Under the pieces are notes generated by a model. The model was not told where the DNA came from. It did not search any database and saw only the letters and a program-made list of their open reading frames with translations. Source: CAMNAO01 sp045605145 (lineage in GTDB: Bacteria > Bacillota > Clostridia > Oscillospirales > Oscillospiraceae). From it: a stretch of DNA of 42,814 bases. The position numbers and the translations under genes are program-made. This document shows positions 16,745 to 24,555 of this stretch, in pieces (position 1 is the first letter of the stretch; each line of letters starts with the position of its first letter). The stretch spans positions 1 through 42,814 of the forward strand of contig JAZUPH010000095.1 of NCBI GenBank assembly GCA_045605145.1, in the 5' to 3' direction.

Positions 16745-17776
16745 TCAGTCCACTGCGTCAAAGGCGTATACGGTGCGTGAGTGCATCGTCTCTCCCTTGC
16801 GGAAAACAGGGGAGCGGTACTCTGGGCAGTTGACCGCATTGGGGACATACTGCATCTCGATGCAGAAGGATGCGTAACCGTCCAGTATGCAGCCGCCCTT
16901 GCCGACAGAGGGTGCGCGGGATCCGGGGGTGAACAGGATAAGGCTCTCAGCATCGCTGAAAACGCGCATCCTGCGTCCGCTGGAGGGGCAGGTAGCCTCG
17001 GCAACCTGGCGGAAGCCGTCGCCGTCGATGACATAGAAATCGTCGTAGCCGATGCGGCCGTTTTGGAAAAAGCCGATAGTATCGCTGTCAAAGCCCTCTT
17101 TTATCGTACGCTCAGTGCTGAAATCCAGCGGAGTGCCCACTACAGAGGCGACGGTGCCGTCGGGCATACCGAGGGCGGATTTGGGTGCATACTTGTCGGT
17201 AAACAGCTTCAGACGGGTATCCAGAATCTGATTGGGCATATCCAGATTGAAGTATGCGTGGTTGGTGGGGGCAATAACGGTGTTGTCCAGTGCGGTGATG
17301 GCGTAATCAATGGTCAGCGCGTGGTCATCGCCAAAGGTGTAGGTGATGGCAGCGTCAACCTCAGCCTCCCAGCCGTCCTCGCCCACATCGTGGTGATGGA
17401 GAGTAACGCAGTTGTCGCCCACAACGCCGCTGAAGATCTGCCTGGCATAGTTGCCGGCACCGCCGTGAAGATGGTGCTCACCGCGCAGGGAATTGAGCTG
17501 ATACTCCTTGCCGTCAATGGTGAAGCGGCCGTAGGCAATGCGGTTGCCGCAGCGGCCCATAATGGATGCGGCGGATCGTGCGGTGGATGCGTCCTGCCCG
17601 TCATCGGGACCAAGCACCACGTCGCCGATGGCGCCGTTGCGATCCTTTACACACAGCGCCTGGATCATGGCGCCGTAATTGAGGATAACGGCATACTCAC
17701 CCCAGCGGTTGGTGATCTTGTATGCGGTTACATCCCGCCCGTCAGAAAGCTTACAGAATTTATATGTCTCTACCAT
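16745..17776 (-). CDS. galM: Aldose 1-epimerase (galactose mutarotase)
   Basis: This 343-residue mutarotase interconverts alpha and beta anomers of hexoses such as galactose. The family motifs are visible: GRCGNRI, HLHGG at about residues 102-106, the catalytic His in TNHAYFNL (about 173) and the C-terminal catalytic Glu region FCIEMQYVPNAVN. GGGAGGTAA lies before ATG. It follows lgt by 40 bases on the same strand and is probably co-transcribed with it. No galactokinase or uridylyltransferase is nearby, so it may serve general sugar uptake rather than a galactose operon. Confidence 0.93.
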   Translation of the reverse strand: MVETYKFCKLSDGRDVTAYKITNRWGEYAVILNYGAMIQALCVKDRNGAIGDVVLGPDDGQDASTARSAASIMGRCGNRIAYGRFTIDGKEYQLNSLRGEHHLHGGAGNYARQIFSGVVGDNCVTLHHHDVGEDGWEAEVDAAITYTFGDDHALTIDYAITALDNTVIAPTNHAYFNLDMPNQILDTRLKLFTDKYAPKSALGMPDGTVASVVGTPLDFSTERTIKEGFDSDTIGFFQNGRIGYDDFYVIDGDGFRQVAEATCPSSGRRMRVFSDAESLILFTPGSRAPSVGKGGCILDGYASFCIEMQYVPNAVNCPEYRSPVFRKGETMHSRTVYAFDAVD

Positions 17777-17816
17777 AACTTACCTCCCGGTATTAGTTTA
17801 CATAATATAACCAAGC

Positions 17817-18704
17817 TCACTCTTCAGAGCTGCTTTGTTCTTCACTCACATCCGTCCCGGATTCATTTGCGTTGCCGTCCTCTTCGACAGAAACTTCCGC
17901 AGCTTCCTCCGCTGCTTCTTTATCGGCTTCATCGTCTGCACCACTGGCTGTCGCCGGCTCATCCGGTCTGCGCTTGTTGACAAAGTACAGGACAACGCCG
18001 AAGATAACGATGAAGATGGAAATGAACTGTGATGTGGACAGCGCACCCACATCGCCGCGGGGGTCATTGCGGAACAGCTCGATAACATAGCGCCCGGTGC
18101 CGTAAAGAATCAGATAAAGGGCACCGATATTGCCCTTTTTGGGTTTTCTTCTGCTGATGAGGATCAGCACCAGCGCCAGCAGGAAATCGCCCGCCGCGGA
18201 GAACAGCTGCGTAGGCAGCAGTTTGATGCCTGCGGGGGCAATGCTGCCCTCGGGGAACACCACACCTATCCATGAATCTGTCGGCCGCCCGTAGCAGCAG
18301 CCGGCGAGGAAACAGCCGATGCGCCCCATGCCCTGCGCAACTGCAACGCCCGGCATCATCAGGTCAAAATACTCAAGGAAGCTGAGCTTCTTTATGCGGC
18401 AGTAGCATATCGCGCCCAACACGCCCGTCACAATGCCGCCATACACCACAAAGCCGCCGGAACCCAGCACGCTTATGGGGTCAGCCAGGAATCGCTCAAA
18501 CTCAACGATTATGTATAAAATCTTTGCACCCAGAAAGCCCACAATCAGGGCAATAAGGGCCAGGTCAATCACCGCGTCGGAGCTCAGACCCACCCGCTTT
18601 GCGCGCCAACACGACAGCACAACAGCCATAATAAAGCCAAGGCCGATCATAAGGCCGTAGCCATAGATGGTAATGCCGAATATTGTTACGATCTCATTAT
18701 GCAT
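17817..18704 (-). CDS. lgt: Prolipoprotein diacylglyceryl transferase
   Basis: This is an integral membrane enzyme of 295 residues that transfers diacylglyceryl from phosphatidylglycerol to the cysteine of lipoprotein precursors. About seven hydrophobic segments cover residues 8-245. The Lgt signature GRIGCFLAGCCYG is at about residues 127-139, and YGGIVTG and RYVIELFR match the family. The last 45-50 residues form an unusual Glu/Asp/Ser/Ala-rich acidic tail, probably cytosolic and disordered. GGAGGC precedes ATG. It heads an lgt-galM unit with its own promoter. Confidence 0.96.
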   Translation of the reverse strand: MHNEIVTIFGITIYGYGLMIGLGFIMAVVLSCWRAKRVGLSSDAVIDLALIALIVGFLGAKILYIIVEFERFLADPISVLGSGGFVVYGGIVTGVLGAICYCRIKKLSFLEYFDLMMPGVAVAQGMGRIGCFLAGCCYGRPTDSWIGVVFPEGSIAPAGIKLLPTQLFSAAGDFLLALVLILISRRKPKKGNIGALYLILYGTGRYVIELFRNDPRGDVGALSTSQFISIFIVIFGVVLYFVNKRRPDEPATASGADDEADKEAAEEAAEVSVEEDGNANESGTDVSEEQSSSEE

Positions 18705-18745
18705 ATAATTGCCTCCGCAGACAGACAGACAAGTTTATCTCGTTA

Positions 18746-18774
18746 ATTATAGCATGAAGCGCGCACTGTCGCAA
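18746..18774 (-). promoter_or_regulatory. lgt promoter
   Basis: On the minus strand TTGCGA (18769-18774), a 17-base spacer and TATAAT (18746-18751) with an upstream TG form an extended -10 promoter. Confidence 0.75.
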
Positions 18775-18805
18775 CGGATTTTATGTCTGAAAGATACAAT
18801 TCACA

Positions 18806-18836
18806 GAAAAAGCGGGGACATTTAATCTGTCCCCGC
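18806..18836 (-). terminator. Terminator of spoVAD-spoVAE
   Basis: On the minus strand GCGGGGACA and TGTCCCCGC pair (18828-18836 with 18812-18820), followed by TTTTTCTG. Confidence 0.85.
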
Positions 18837-18841
18837 AGCTA

Positions 18842-19210
18842 TCACTTCTTTTCACCCGGCTTGCAGACCAGCGCCACGATGAAACCGAAGAAAATCGACG
18901 CGCATATGCCTGCGGCGGCTGCGGTCAGACCACCGGTAAATGCACCCAGCACACCCTGCTGTGCCACGGCCTCTTTAACGCCTCTGGCCAGGTTGCTGCC
19001 GAAGCCGGTAAGGGGAACGGTGGCGCCCGCGCCTGCCCAGTCGATAACAGGCTGATACAGGCCGAAAGCGCCCAGAATAACACCTGTCACCACATAGCAG
19101 GTCAATATTCTCGCCGGTGTCAGCGGCGTAAGATCGATAAGCACCTGACCCACGGCGCATATCGCACCGCCCACGAGAAAGGCCTTCAGATAATCCATGA
19201 AAATATCCAT
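18842..19210 (-). CDS. spoVAE: Stage V sporulation protein AE (SpoVAEb type)
   Basis: This is a 122-residue, highly hydrophobic inner-membrane component of the SpoVA channel, which moves Ca-dipicolinate during sporulation and germination. About four membrane segments are seen (around residues 6-25, 33-53, 58-75 and 95-116). Family-type stretches include YLKAFLVGG, GQVLIDLT and GFGSNLARGVKEAV. ATG 19210 has GAGGTGA 6 bases upstream; a GTG three codons earlier lies inside that site. It starts 12 bases after spoVAD and ends at a strong terminator. Confidence 0.92.
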   Translation of the reverse strand: MDIFMDYLKAFLVGGAICAVGQVLIDLTPLTPARILTCYVVTGVILGAFGLYQPVIDWAGAGATVPLTGFGSNLARGVKEAVAQQGVLGAFTGGLTAAAAGICASIFFGFIVALVCKPGEKK

Positions 19211-19222
19211 AGCATTCACCTC

Positions 19223-20239
19223 TTACTGCATCACATCTATCGCCACGGCGTAGCATATTCCCGGAATGCTCTCGCCCTGCTGGCTTGTGGTGGTGCTCAT
19301 CATTGCGCCTGTAGCGGCGAACAAAATCCTCTTCCACTGCCCGGCACGCATTCCGTTTAACAGATAACCCGTCAGCACGCTTGCGCTGCATCCGCATCCG
19401 GAGCCGCCTGCGTGTACATCCTGCCCCTTAAGATCGTAAATAATCAGGCCGCAATCGGTGTGCTGCTTTGTTATGTCAACCCCGTCCATTCGGAAGAAGT
19501 CGCGCAGAATATCGCTGCCCACCTTGCCAAGGTCGCCTGTAACGATAAGGTCGTAGTCGCCCGGAGTGCGCCCCGTATCCTCGAAATGGGTCCTCAGCGT
19601 GTCGTATGCGGCGGGTGCCATTGCCGCGCCCATGTTGTTGGCGTCGGTGATGCCCGGGTCGATGATTTTACCCGGGGTGAGGTGGGTTATATACGGGCCG
19701 GGCCCCGATGAACTGAGTACCACTGCGCCTGCACCAGTAACCGTCCACTGGGCGGTGGGCGTGCGCTGACCGCCGTACTCAAGGGGTGTGCGGAACTGGC
19801 GCTCCGCCGTGCAGAAGTGTGAGCAGGTGGCGGCCGCCGTGGTATCGGCGAAGCCGCCGTCGATGGTCATTGCCGCCAGAGTAAGACTCTCCGCCATGGT
19901 GGAGCAGGCTCCGTATACGCCGAAATGGGCCGTGCCCGACTCCCTCAGACCGAAGGTGGTGCCCACGCACTGATTAAGCAGGTCACCTGCGAAAAGATAG
20001 TCGATCTGTGACGGCGTGACCCCCGCCTTGTCCAGTGCAATGGCGTAGGCCTTTTTTATCATCGCGCTCTCGGCCTTCTCCCAGCTTTTTTCACCGAAAA
20101 AGGGATCCGCAGATATAAAATCAAAGCTGTTTTTCAGCGGTCCCTCGCCCTCTTTGTCACCGACGCAGTTGGCGTGCCCGGCGATCGACGGCGGACAGCC
20201 CAGCTGCAGCGTCTGCTTGCCCAGTTTTTTCAGACTCAT
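19223..20239 (-). CDS. spoVAD: Stage V sporulation protein AD
   Basis: This 338-residue SpoVAD has the thiolase-like fold known to bind dipicolinic acid and is needed for its uptake into the forespore. The motifs DYLFAGDLLNQ, GVYGACSTMAESL (thiolase nucleophile-elbow equivalent) and GGSGCGCSASVLTGYLL match the family. AAGGGGA lies before ATG. It is first of a two-gene unit with spoVAE. The usual upstream partner spoVAC is absent, and the gene to its right runs in the opposite direction. Confidence 0.95.
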   Translation of the reverse strand: MSLKKLGKQTLQLGCPPSIAGHANCVGDKEGEGPLKNSFDFISADPFFGEKSWEKAESAMIKKAYAIALDKAGVTPSQIDYLFAGDLLNQCVGTTFGLRESGTAHFGVYGACSTMAESLTLAAMTIDGGFADTTAAATCSHFCTAERQFRTPLEYGGQRTPTAQWTVTGAGAVVLSSSGPGPYITHLTPGKIIDPGITDANNMGAAMAPAAYDTLRTHFEDTGRTPGDYDLIVTGDLGKVGSDILRDFFRMDGVDITKQHTDCGLIIYDLKGQDVHAGGSGCGCSASVLTGYLLNGMRAGQWKRILFAATGAMMSTTTSQQGESIPGICYAVAIDVMQ

Positions 20240-20271
20240 TTTCTTTCCCCTTTCAGACAGGCTTTTATGGC

Positions 20272-20300
20272 TATAATGCGCTAAAATCGCCTTTATATCC
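20272..20300 (-). promoter_or_regulatory. Sigma-G/F-like promoter of spoVAD
   Basis: On the minus strand CATTATA (20272-20278) fits the forespore -10 form CATWHTA, and GGATA (20296-20300) resembles the -35 form GHATR with one mismatch. The spacer is 17 bases. SpoVA operons are known to be sigma-G-controlled, which supports the reading. Confidence 0.55.
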
Positions 20301-20350
20301 GGGAAGAAAACTGCCTTATTCTGTAATGTGAAATTATGACAAAATCGGTG

Positions 20351-20379
20351 TTGACAGGTGATTTTCGCGGCGTTATAAT
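20351..20379 (+). promoter_or_regulatory. Strong consensus promoter of the leader ORF-GNAT unit
   Basis: TTGACA (20351-20356) and TATAAT (20374-20379) are both perfect and exactly 17 bases apart. This is the best sigma-A promoter in the window. It fires about 25 bases before a 35-codon ORF. Confidence 0.88.
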
Positions 20380-20406
20380 GCAGAAAATCAAACCGGAGGT
20401 ACCACC

Positions 20407-20514
20407 GTGTATATTATCGCCAATGTTAATATGGCCGGTATCATGTCCGCCCCTGCCATGGATAATGCGCAGGCGCCGGGCCTGGATTGTCGTACCCTTA
20501 TCGGAATTGTTTGA
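20407..20514 (+). CDS. Putative 35-residue leader peptide or small protein
   Basis: The ORF GTG 20407 to TGA 20514 encodes a peptide beginning MYIIANVNMAGIMSAPAM and ending CRTLIGIV. It has a perfect GGAGGT ribosome binding site 6 bases upstream and a consensus promoter just before that. It ends 20 bases before a strong terminator hairpin, ahead of the GNAT gene. It has no signal peptide, membrane segment or known motif. The arrangement resembles a leader peptide controlling read-through, or an independent small gene. Sequence alone does not decide which. Confidence 0.5.
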   Translation: MYIIANVNMAGIMSAPAMDNAQAPGLDCRTLIGIV

Positions 20515-20534
20515 TTTGCAGGATAAGATTTACG

Positions 20535-20579
20535 CAGTGCAGGCTATTTGTATTATGGCCTGCACTGTTATATTTTTTT
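20535..20579 (+). terminator. Intrinsic terminator ahead of the GNAT gene (possible attenuator)
   Basis: CAGTGCAGGC (20535-20544) pairs perfectly with GCCTGCACTG (20558-20567), followed by TTATATTTTTTT. It sits between the leader ORF and the GNAT start at 20597, so it must be read through if the GNAT gene has no other promoter. None was seen between the two. Confidence 0.85.
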
Positions 20580-20596
20580 GGAAAGGAGTGCCGAAA

Positions 20597-21163
20597 ATGA
20601 TAACGCACAAAGGTACACAGACGATTGAAACACCGCGGCTCATTCTGCGCCGCTTCACTATGGAAGATGCCGCGGCCATGTACAGCAACTGGGCAAGTGA
20701 CGGGGAAGTGACAAAATATCTCACATGGCCCGCCCACGAAAGTGTGGAGGTGACCAAGAGCGTTCTTGCCTCATGGACGCAGGAGTACTGTAAGGACGAT
20801 TATTACCAGTGGGCCATCGTCCCCAAAGCGCTGGGTGAACCGGTGGGCAGTATGTCCGTAGTGGAATTTAACGACCGTGTGGGAAAGGCGCACATGGGCT
20901 ATTGCATCGGGCGCAAGTGGTGGCATCAGGGCATAACATCCGAGGCACTGGCTGCTGTGATAGACTTTTTGTTTGACCGTGTGGGCGCTCAGCGCATCGA
21001 AGCGCGCCACGATCCGCGCAACCCCAACTCCGGCGCGGTAATGCGCAAATGCGGTATGAAATATGAAGGCACCATGCGCCGGGCGGATTGGAGCCAAAGC
21101 GGCCTGTGCGACGTGGCTTGGTACGCCATACTTGCCGGGGACAGAAAGGGGCAGACACAATGA
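20597..21163 (+). CDS. GNAT family N-acetyltransferase (RimJ/RimL-like)
   Basis: This 188-residue acetyltransferase resembles the ribosomal-protein-alanine acetyltransferase subgroup. TPRLILRRFTMEDA opens the fold. The acetyl-CoA loop region (GYCIGRKWWHQGITSEAL) and NPNSGAVMRKCGMKYEGTMR follow. AAGGAG lies about 9 bases before ATG. Its stop overlaps the start of the next gene (ATGA), so the two are translationally coupled. It lies behind a promoter, a 35-codon ORF and a terminator. The acetylation target is unknown; a protein N terminus or a small molecule is possible. Confidence 0.88.
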   Translation: MITHKGTQTIETPRLILRRFTMEDAAAMYSNWASDGEVTKYLTWPAHESVEVTKSVLASWTQEYCKDDYYQWAIVPKALGEPVGSMSVVEFNDRVGKAHMGYCIGRKWWHQGITSEALAAVIDFLFDRVGAQRIEARHDPRNPNSGAVMRKCGMKYEGTMRRADWSQSGLCDVAWYAILAGDRKGQTQ

Positions 21164-21957
21164 ATCTGGAAGAGCTTTACAAAATTGAGGATGAGCTTGA
21201 GCGGATAAACAAAACCTACGACTATTTCAATGAGGATTTGCGCCTTACCCGCTCAAAGGCGGCCCGTGTGGAGTTTATCACCACCACCCGTTATATTGAG
21301 CGCTATCTCAAACCCGGGGCAAAGATCCTGGACATCGGCGCCGGCGCGGGGGAGTACAGCCTGTATTTCGCCCGCAGGGGCTATAAGGTCTGCGCCCTGG
21401 AGCTGGCGGACAGCAACATCCGTGCCTTTCGCCGCAAACTCACGGCGGAGGATGACATCCAGCTGACCCAGGGCAACGCCATGGATCTGAGCCTGTACGC
21501 GGATGACAGCTTCGATGCCGTTCTGCTCTTCGGCCCCCTCTACCATCTGCACAGTGAGCAGGACAGGAAGCGCTGCATTGACGAGGCGAAGCGCGTTTGC
21601 AAAAAGGACGGCAAGCTGTTCTTCGCTTTCATCTCCAACGACATGGTCATTCTTACGGAGTTTTCCTACCGCCCCGAGTATTTCACCGCCGGCGACTATG
21701 ATAAAAATACCTTCCGGCTTGAGGATTTTCCCTTCGTATTCCACACTGTGGACGCCTGCCGCGATCTGCTTTGCGCCTGCGGCGTTAAAATTATCAACCA
21801 GGTAGCCTCCGACGGTGTGAGCGAGCTTATGGAGGATAAAATCAACGCCCTGGACGATGCGGGCTACGCCCAGTACCTGCGCTATCACCTGTACATCTGC
21901 GAAAAGCCGGAGTTTCTGGGCATGAGCAACCACCTGCTGTTTGTGGGCGAGAAGTGA
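21160..21957 (+). CDS. Class I SAM-dependent methyltransferase
   Basis: This 265-residue methyltransferase has SAM-binding motif I ILDIGAGAGEYSLYFA at about residues 53-68 and post-I acidic ALELADSN. Motif IV-like DAVLLFGPLYHL follows. AAGGGG precedes ATG, which overlaps the GNAT stop by four bases. The C-terminal part ends in a region similar to other Clostridial small-molecule methyltransferases (ICEKPEFLGMSNHLL). The substrate is unknown. The tight coupling with a GNAT suggests that the two modify the same kind of target. Confidence 0.87.
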   Translation: MNLEELYKIEDELERINKTYDYFNEDLRLTRSKAARVEFITTTRYIERYLKPGAKILDIGAGAGEYSLYFARRGYKVCALELADSNIRAFRRKLTAEDDIQLTQGNAMDLSLYADDSFDAVLLFGPLYHLHSEQDRKRCIDEAKRVCKKDGKLFFAFISNDMVILTEFSYRPEYFTAGDYDKNTFRLEDFPFVFHTVDACRDLLCACGVKIINQVASDGVSELMEDKINALDDAGYAQYLRYHLYICEKPEFLGMSNHLLFVGEK

Positions 21958-21991
21958 GGGGGAAGCACTCCATATCACAGCGCCCCGCCTG

Positions 21992-22020
21992 TTTACATTC
22001 TCTCTGTGGGGTAGTATAAT
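21992..22020 (+). promoter_or_regulatory. GntR regulator promoter
   Basis: TTTACA (21992-21997) and TATAAT (22015-22020) are 17 bases apart. Confidence 0.82.
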
Positions 22021-22061
22021 AAAGTCAATATAAACTACAGCCTGACTGAAGAGAGGTGCCT

Positions 22062-22718
22062 ATGGCCGGAAAAATCCCTATAAGAACGATTCGCACTCAG
22101 GTGTACGAAATACTGCGCGACGAAATATGCAGCGGCAAGCATCAGCCGGGCTCATGGCTACAGGAGATCGAGCTGAGCGAGCGGCTTGGCGTCAGCCGCA
22201 GCCCCGTGCGTGAGGCATTGAGACAGCTTGTTTCCGACGGACTTTTGGTGGAGATCCCCAATAAAGGCGTCTTCGTCAAAGAATTTACCGCCCGCGATAT
22301 TGAGGAGATCTTTGATATGCGCGTCTTGCTTGAGAGCTACGGCATCATCCGCAGCCGGCAGAACATGACCTCCGCCAGTATGCAGCGTTTGTTTGACATA
22401 CTTTCCGACCTTGAGGATGCATTTGAAAACAAGGACATGGATTTGTATATCGACACCGATGAGAAGCTGCACGAACAGCTGGTCATGCTGGGCGGCAACA
22501 GCCTTGTAAATGCCACCTATGAACGGGTGCGGTCAATGAACCAGCAGTTTCGCGTGCTGTCTCTGGTAAGCCCCCGCCGTTTTGAAGAGTCGGTGGCGGA
22601 GCACCGGCAGATCATCCACGCCATTGCCATCGGCGATGTAAACACTGCCGACGCCGTAAACAGACAGCATCTTGAGCTTGCCTGCCGCAGCATAAAAGAG
22701 CAGCTTGAAAAGCGCTGA
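22062..22718 (+). CDS. GntR family (FadR/FCD subfamily) transcriptional regulator
   Basis: This 218-residue regulator has an N-terminal winged helix-turn-helix at about residues 8-70 (LSERLGVSRSPVREALRQL is the recognition region). The C-terminal all-helical FCD ligand-binding domain covers about residues 75-210. FCD metal ligands are plausible in the D...H...H pattern (DEKLHEQ, VAEHRQIIHAI). AGAGG lies 5 bases before ATG 22062. It has its own promoter and terminator. No metabolic operon adjoins it, so its effector and targets are unknown. Confidence 0.92.
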   Translation: MAGKIPIRTIRTQVYEILRDEICSGKHQPGSWLQEIELSERLGVSRSPVREALRQLVSDGLLVEIPNKGVFVKEFTARDIEEIFDMRVLLESYGIIRSRQNMTSASMQRLFDILSDLEDAFENKDMDLYIDTDEKLHEQLVMLGGNSLVNATYERVRSMNQQFRVLSLVSPRRFEESVAEHRQIIHAIAIGDVNTADAVNRQHLELACRSIKEQLEKR

Positions 22719-22764
22719 TGCTGCCAACGGGCAGAGTTAATGCAGGGAAAACAACATAGAAAAG

Positions 22765-22803
22765 AAGACCACATTTGCCTGACGGACAAATGTGGTCTTT
22801 ATT
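22765..22803 (+). terminator. GntR gene terminator
   Basis: AAGACCACATTTG (22765-22777) pairs perfectly with CAAATGTGGTCTT (22787-22799), followed by TATT. Confidence 0.85.
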
Positions 22804-22842
22804 GTGAAACATGAAAACCTGTGCTGTGCTTATGAGCTGTTC

Positions 22843-22975
22843 CGCCGCAGCGAGAGCCTCCTTCTGATGAGGGAGGTGGCATTTGCAGAGCAAATGACGG
22901 AGGGAGAGAAAACAGGAAAGAAAACGCTCCCCCCCAGCCTCGAGCAAGCTCTCGACAGCCCCCGTTGCACGCACT
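22843..22975. repeat. Degenerate dispersed repeat (GAGGGAGGTGGC...GACGGAGGGAG)
   Basis: CTCCTTCTGATGAGGGAGG is followed by a palindrome, CATTTGC-AGA-GCAAATG (22880-22896), and then ACGGAGGGAG and a C-rich complement (GCTCCCCCCC at 22927-22936). The pattern resembles the multi-hairpin intergenic repeats frequent in Oscillospiraceae. No gene is seen between 22719 and 22992. Confidence 0.5.
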
Positions 22976-22992
22976 GCCGGTGAAATTTGGAT

Positions 22993-23778
22993 TTATCGCT
23001 TTCTGTATTCAAACAGTCTGTATAATTTCCCTGCAAAATTTCCCGCGAACAATTTTTCAAAGATACGCTTTTCTACGCCCTGTAATTCATCTAAATATTT
23101 CTTCGGCGTCATAGTATGTTCTTTTACAAAAGCAAACTCCCCCTGCTGCAGCAACATAGGGTCGTCTATCCCATAAACCTCTGTTACACCGACATCGTTT
23201 ATTGGGTTTTTGTATTTTGACATTTTTGCAGCCAAAACAGTGTAGCAATCCACCAGTAACGCGATCTGCTCAAAATGGGCACACAGATTTGCGCTTAAGT
23301 CGCGCAGCTCTTTGTAGGTCAGGTACATACTAACCCCTTCCATAACAACAATGGCACACTTATTTTCGGGGATACCTGTGAGCCAGTTGCCGTCTCTCAC
23401 ATCAGCCGCGATCATTTGATAATCCAAGGATTGGGAATAGTATCGCTTTCTCTCCTCGATAACCTCTGGAAAATCTATATCGTACCACTTATGCTTCGTT
23501 GTGCCAAGGCGCAGAACCCGGCTGTCCATGCCGCATCCAATATGAATTACCACGGCATCTTCGATATCGGCAATCTGCTGCCTTACCCAGTTATCAAAAA
23601 CCGCACTGCGGATTCCCATATAGTAGGCGAGCCATTTCGACCTGGATTTTCCCTTGAGTGGAAACCCTTCTGCCGCCCAGATCTCCTCCGCTTTTTTATC
23701 ATCCAGCAATATGCCCTTTTTGCTTACATATGCTTTGCCGTATAAAGGGATATATAATGTTTTATTCACGCCGTTCAT
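22993..23778 (-). CDS. LCMT/TcmP-like SAM-dependent methyltransferase
   Basis: This 261-residue protein looks like the leucine carboxyl methyltransferase/polyketide O-methyltransferase family. The SAM-binding region is VVIHIGCGMDSRVLRLG at about residues 76-92, and WYDIDFPEVIEERKRYY and VVMEGVSMYLTYKEL match that family's later motifs. GGGGTGA precedes ATG. Base composition is more AT-rich than the flanking core genes. It is last of three AT-richer minus-strand genes downstream of tRNA-Ala, each with its own promoter. The substrate is unknown. Confidence 0.85.
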   Translation of the reverse strand: MNGVNKTLYIPLYGKAYVSKKGILLDDKKAEEIWAAEGFPLKGKSRSKWLAYYMGIRSAVFDNWVRQQIADIEDAVVIHIGCGMDSRVLRLGTTKHKWYDIDFPEVIEERKRYYSQSLDYQMIAADVRDGNWLTGIPENKCAIVVMEGVSMYLTYKELRDLSANLCAHFEQIALLVDCYTVLAAKMSKYKNPINDVGVTEVYGIDDPMLLQQGEFAFVKEHTMTPKKYLDELQGVEKRIFEKLFAGNFAGKLYRLFEYRKR

Positions 23779-23811
23779 ATATTCACCCCTGTTTTGATAT
23801 TAACCGATTTG

Positions 23812-23839
23812 ATTATATCAAAAAATGCAGCAGTTTCAA
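23812..23839 (-). promoter_or_regulatory. Promoter of the LCMT-like gene
   Basis: On the minus strand TTGAAA (23834-23839) and TATAAT (23812-23817) are 16 bases apart. The TTTTTTGATATAATCAA core is shared with the promoter at 24525-24554. Confidence 0.8.
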
Positions 23840-23863
23840 TGATGTATCGTTGACGCGATTGCG

Positions 23864-23918
23864 CACCCAACAGCTGCGACCAAAGCAAAAAGCACCCCTG
23901 CGGGGGTGCTTTTGCTTT
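23864..23918 (-). terminator. Terminator-containing repeat, copy A
   Basis: AAAGCAAAAAGCACCCC (23882-23898) and GGGGTGCTTTTGCTTT (23903-23918) form a long hairpin with a T run on the minus strand. The whole 55-base segment is nearly identical (51 of 55) to 25235-25289 directly after tRNA-Ala. Confidence 0.8.
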
Positions 23919-23984
23919 GCGAAAGACTACCTAAACGGAGCAGAATTGAGATAAGAAAGCCTAAAAGTAGTGTATTTACTCTGT
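23919..23984. repeat. Spacer repeat block, copy A
   Basis: GCGAAAGA...CTAAA... leads to AAGAAAG-C-CTAAAAGTAGTGTATTTACTCTGT (23953-23984 in all). The second half is almost the same as 24635-24667. The block sits at the 3' end of the minus-strand gene 24015-24485. Confidence 0.75.
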
Positions 23985-24014
23985 TCTACAAATTAGAATC
24001 TGTCGAACGGATTT

Positions 24015-24485
24015 CTATTGACGAGAGCAAAGATAGGCTTGCAGGATTTCTTCTACTTCATCCTCATTGGGCGTATATCCCTCATATATCTCATTGCAAA
24101 GCCATGCATAATAATCCGTTATTGCCTCGATGAAAGAAGTAAGTATCTCTTCAATTGTGCTATGTTCTGTTCTCACAGGGAGACGAATCTCTGGAATATC
24201 CTCGCAACTACTAAATGTTGGATAGGAGGAAAAATCAGCCCAATAAAACAAATATCCAACTCGTTTACCGCTACGGCTAATCAGATAATGATTGTATTCA
24301 AAATCGACCCACAAGGTAATAGGAATACGATAATTGTTTTCCACCCAAGTTACAAAAGAACGAAGTTCCTGCTCAACATCTGTTGGGATTCTTTTGTCGA
24401 ATCCAATATTAAATTCTGGCAAGATGTTTTCAGAAACTTTCAGTTCTACTGTCTGAGCCTTTTTCCAAACACTATTTTCAGTCAC
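24015..24485 (-). CDS. Hypothetical acidic protein, probably acquired
   Basis: This 156-residue soluble protein begins MTENSVWKKAQTVELK. It is rich in Glu, aromatic residues and Ile, with no membrane segment. I do not recognise the family. The composition (acidic, Trp/Tyr-rich, small) is like many immunity or housekeeping DUF proteins, but nothing specific supports that. The GTG at 24485 is used because AGGAGG is about 8 bases upstream; an earlier GTG overlaps that site. The sequence is clearly AT-richer than the core genes. Its promoter and 3' repeat are the same kind as those of its neighbours. Confidence 0.72.
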   Translation of the reverse strand: MTENSVWKKAQTVELKVSENILPEFNIGFDKRIPTDVEQELRSFVTWVENNYRIPITLWVDFEYNHYLISRSGKRVGYLFYWADFSSYPTFSSCEDIPEIRLPVRTEHSTIEEILTSFIEAITDYYAWLCNEIYEGYTPNEDEVEEILQAYLCSRQ

Positions 24486-24524
24486 AGGGAACACCTCCTC
24501 GTCAAATCCTTATTTATCAAATTG

Positions 24525-24554
24525 ATTATATCAAAAAACTACGAAGTCTTACAA
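24525..24554 (-). promoter_or_regulatory. Promoter of the 156-residue hypothetical gene
   Basis: On the minus strand TTGTAA (24549-24554) and TATAAT (24525-24530) are 18 bases apart. Its TTTTTTGATATAATCAA core is shared with the promoter at 23812-23839. Confidence 0.75.
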
Positions 24555-24555
24555 C

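Noticed and set aside
22843..22992. Possible small gene between the GntR regulator and the LCMT-like gene
   Set aside because: The open frame at 22792-22983 overlaps a terminator and a dispersed repeat and has no ribosome binding site.
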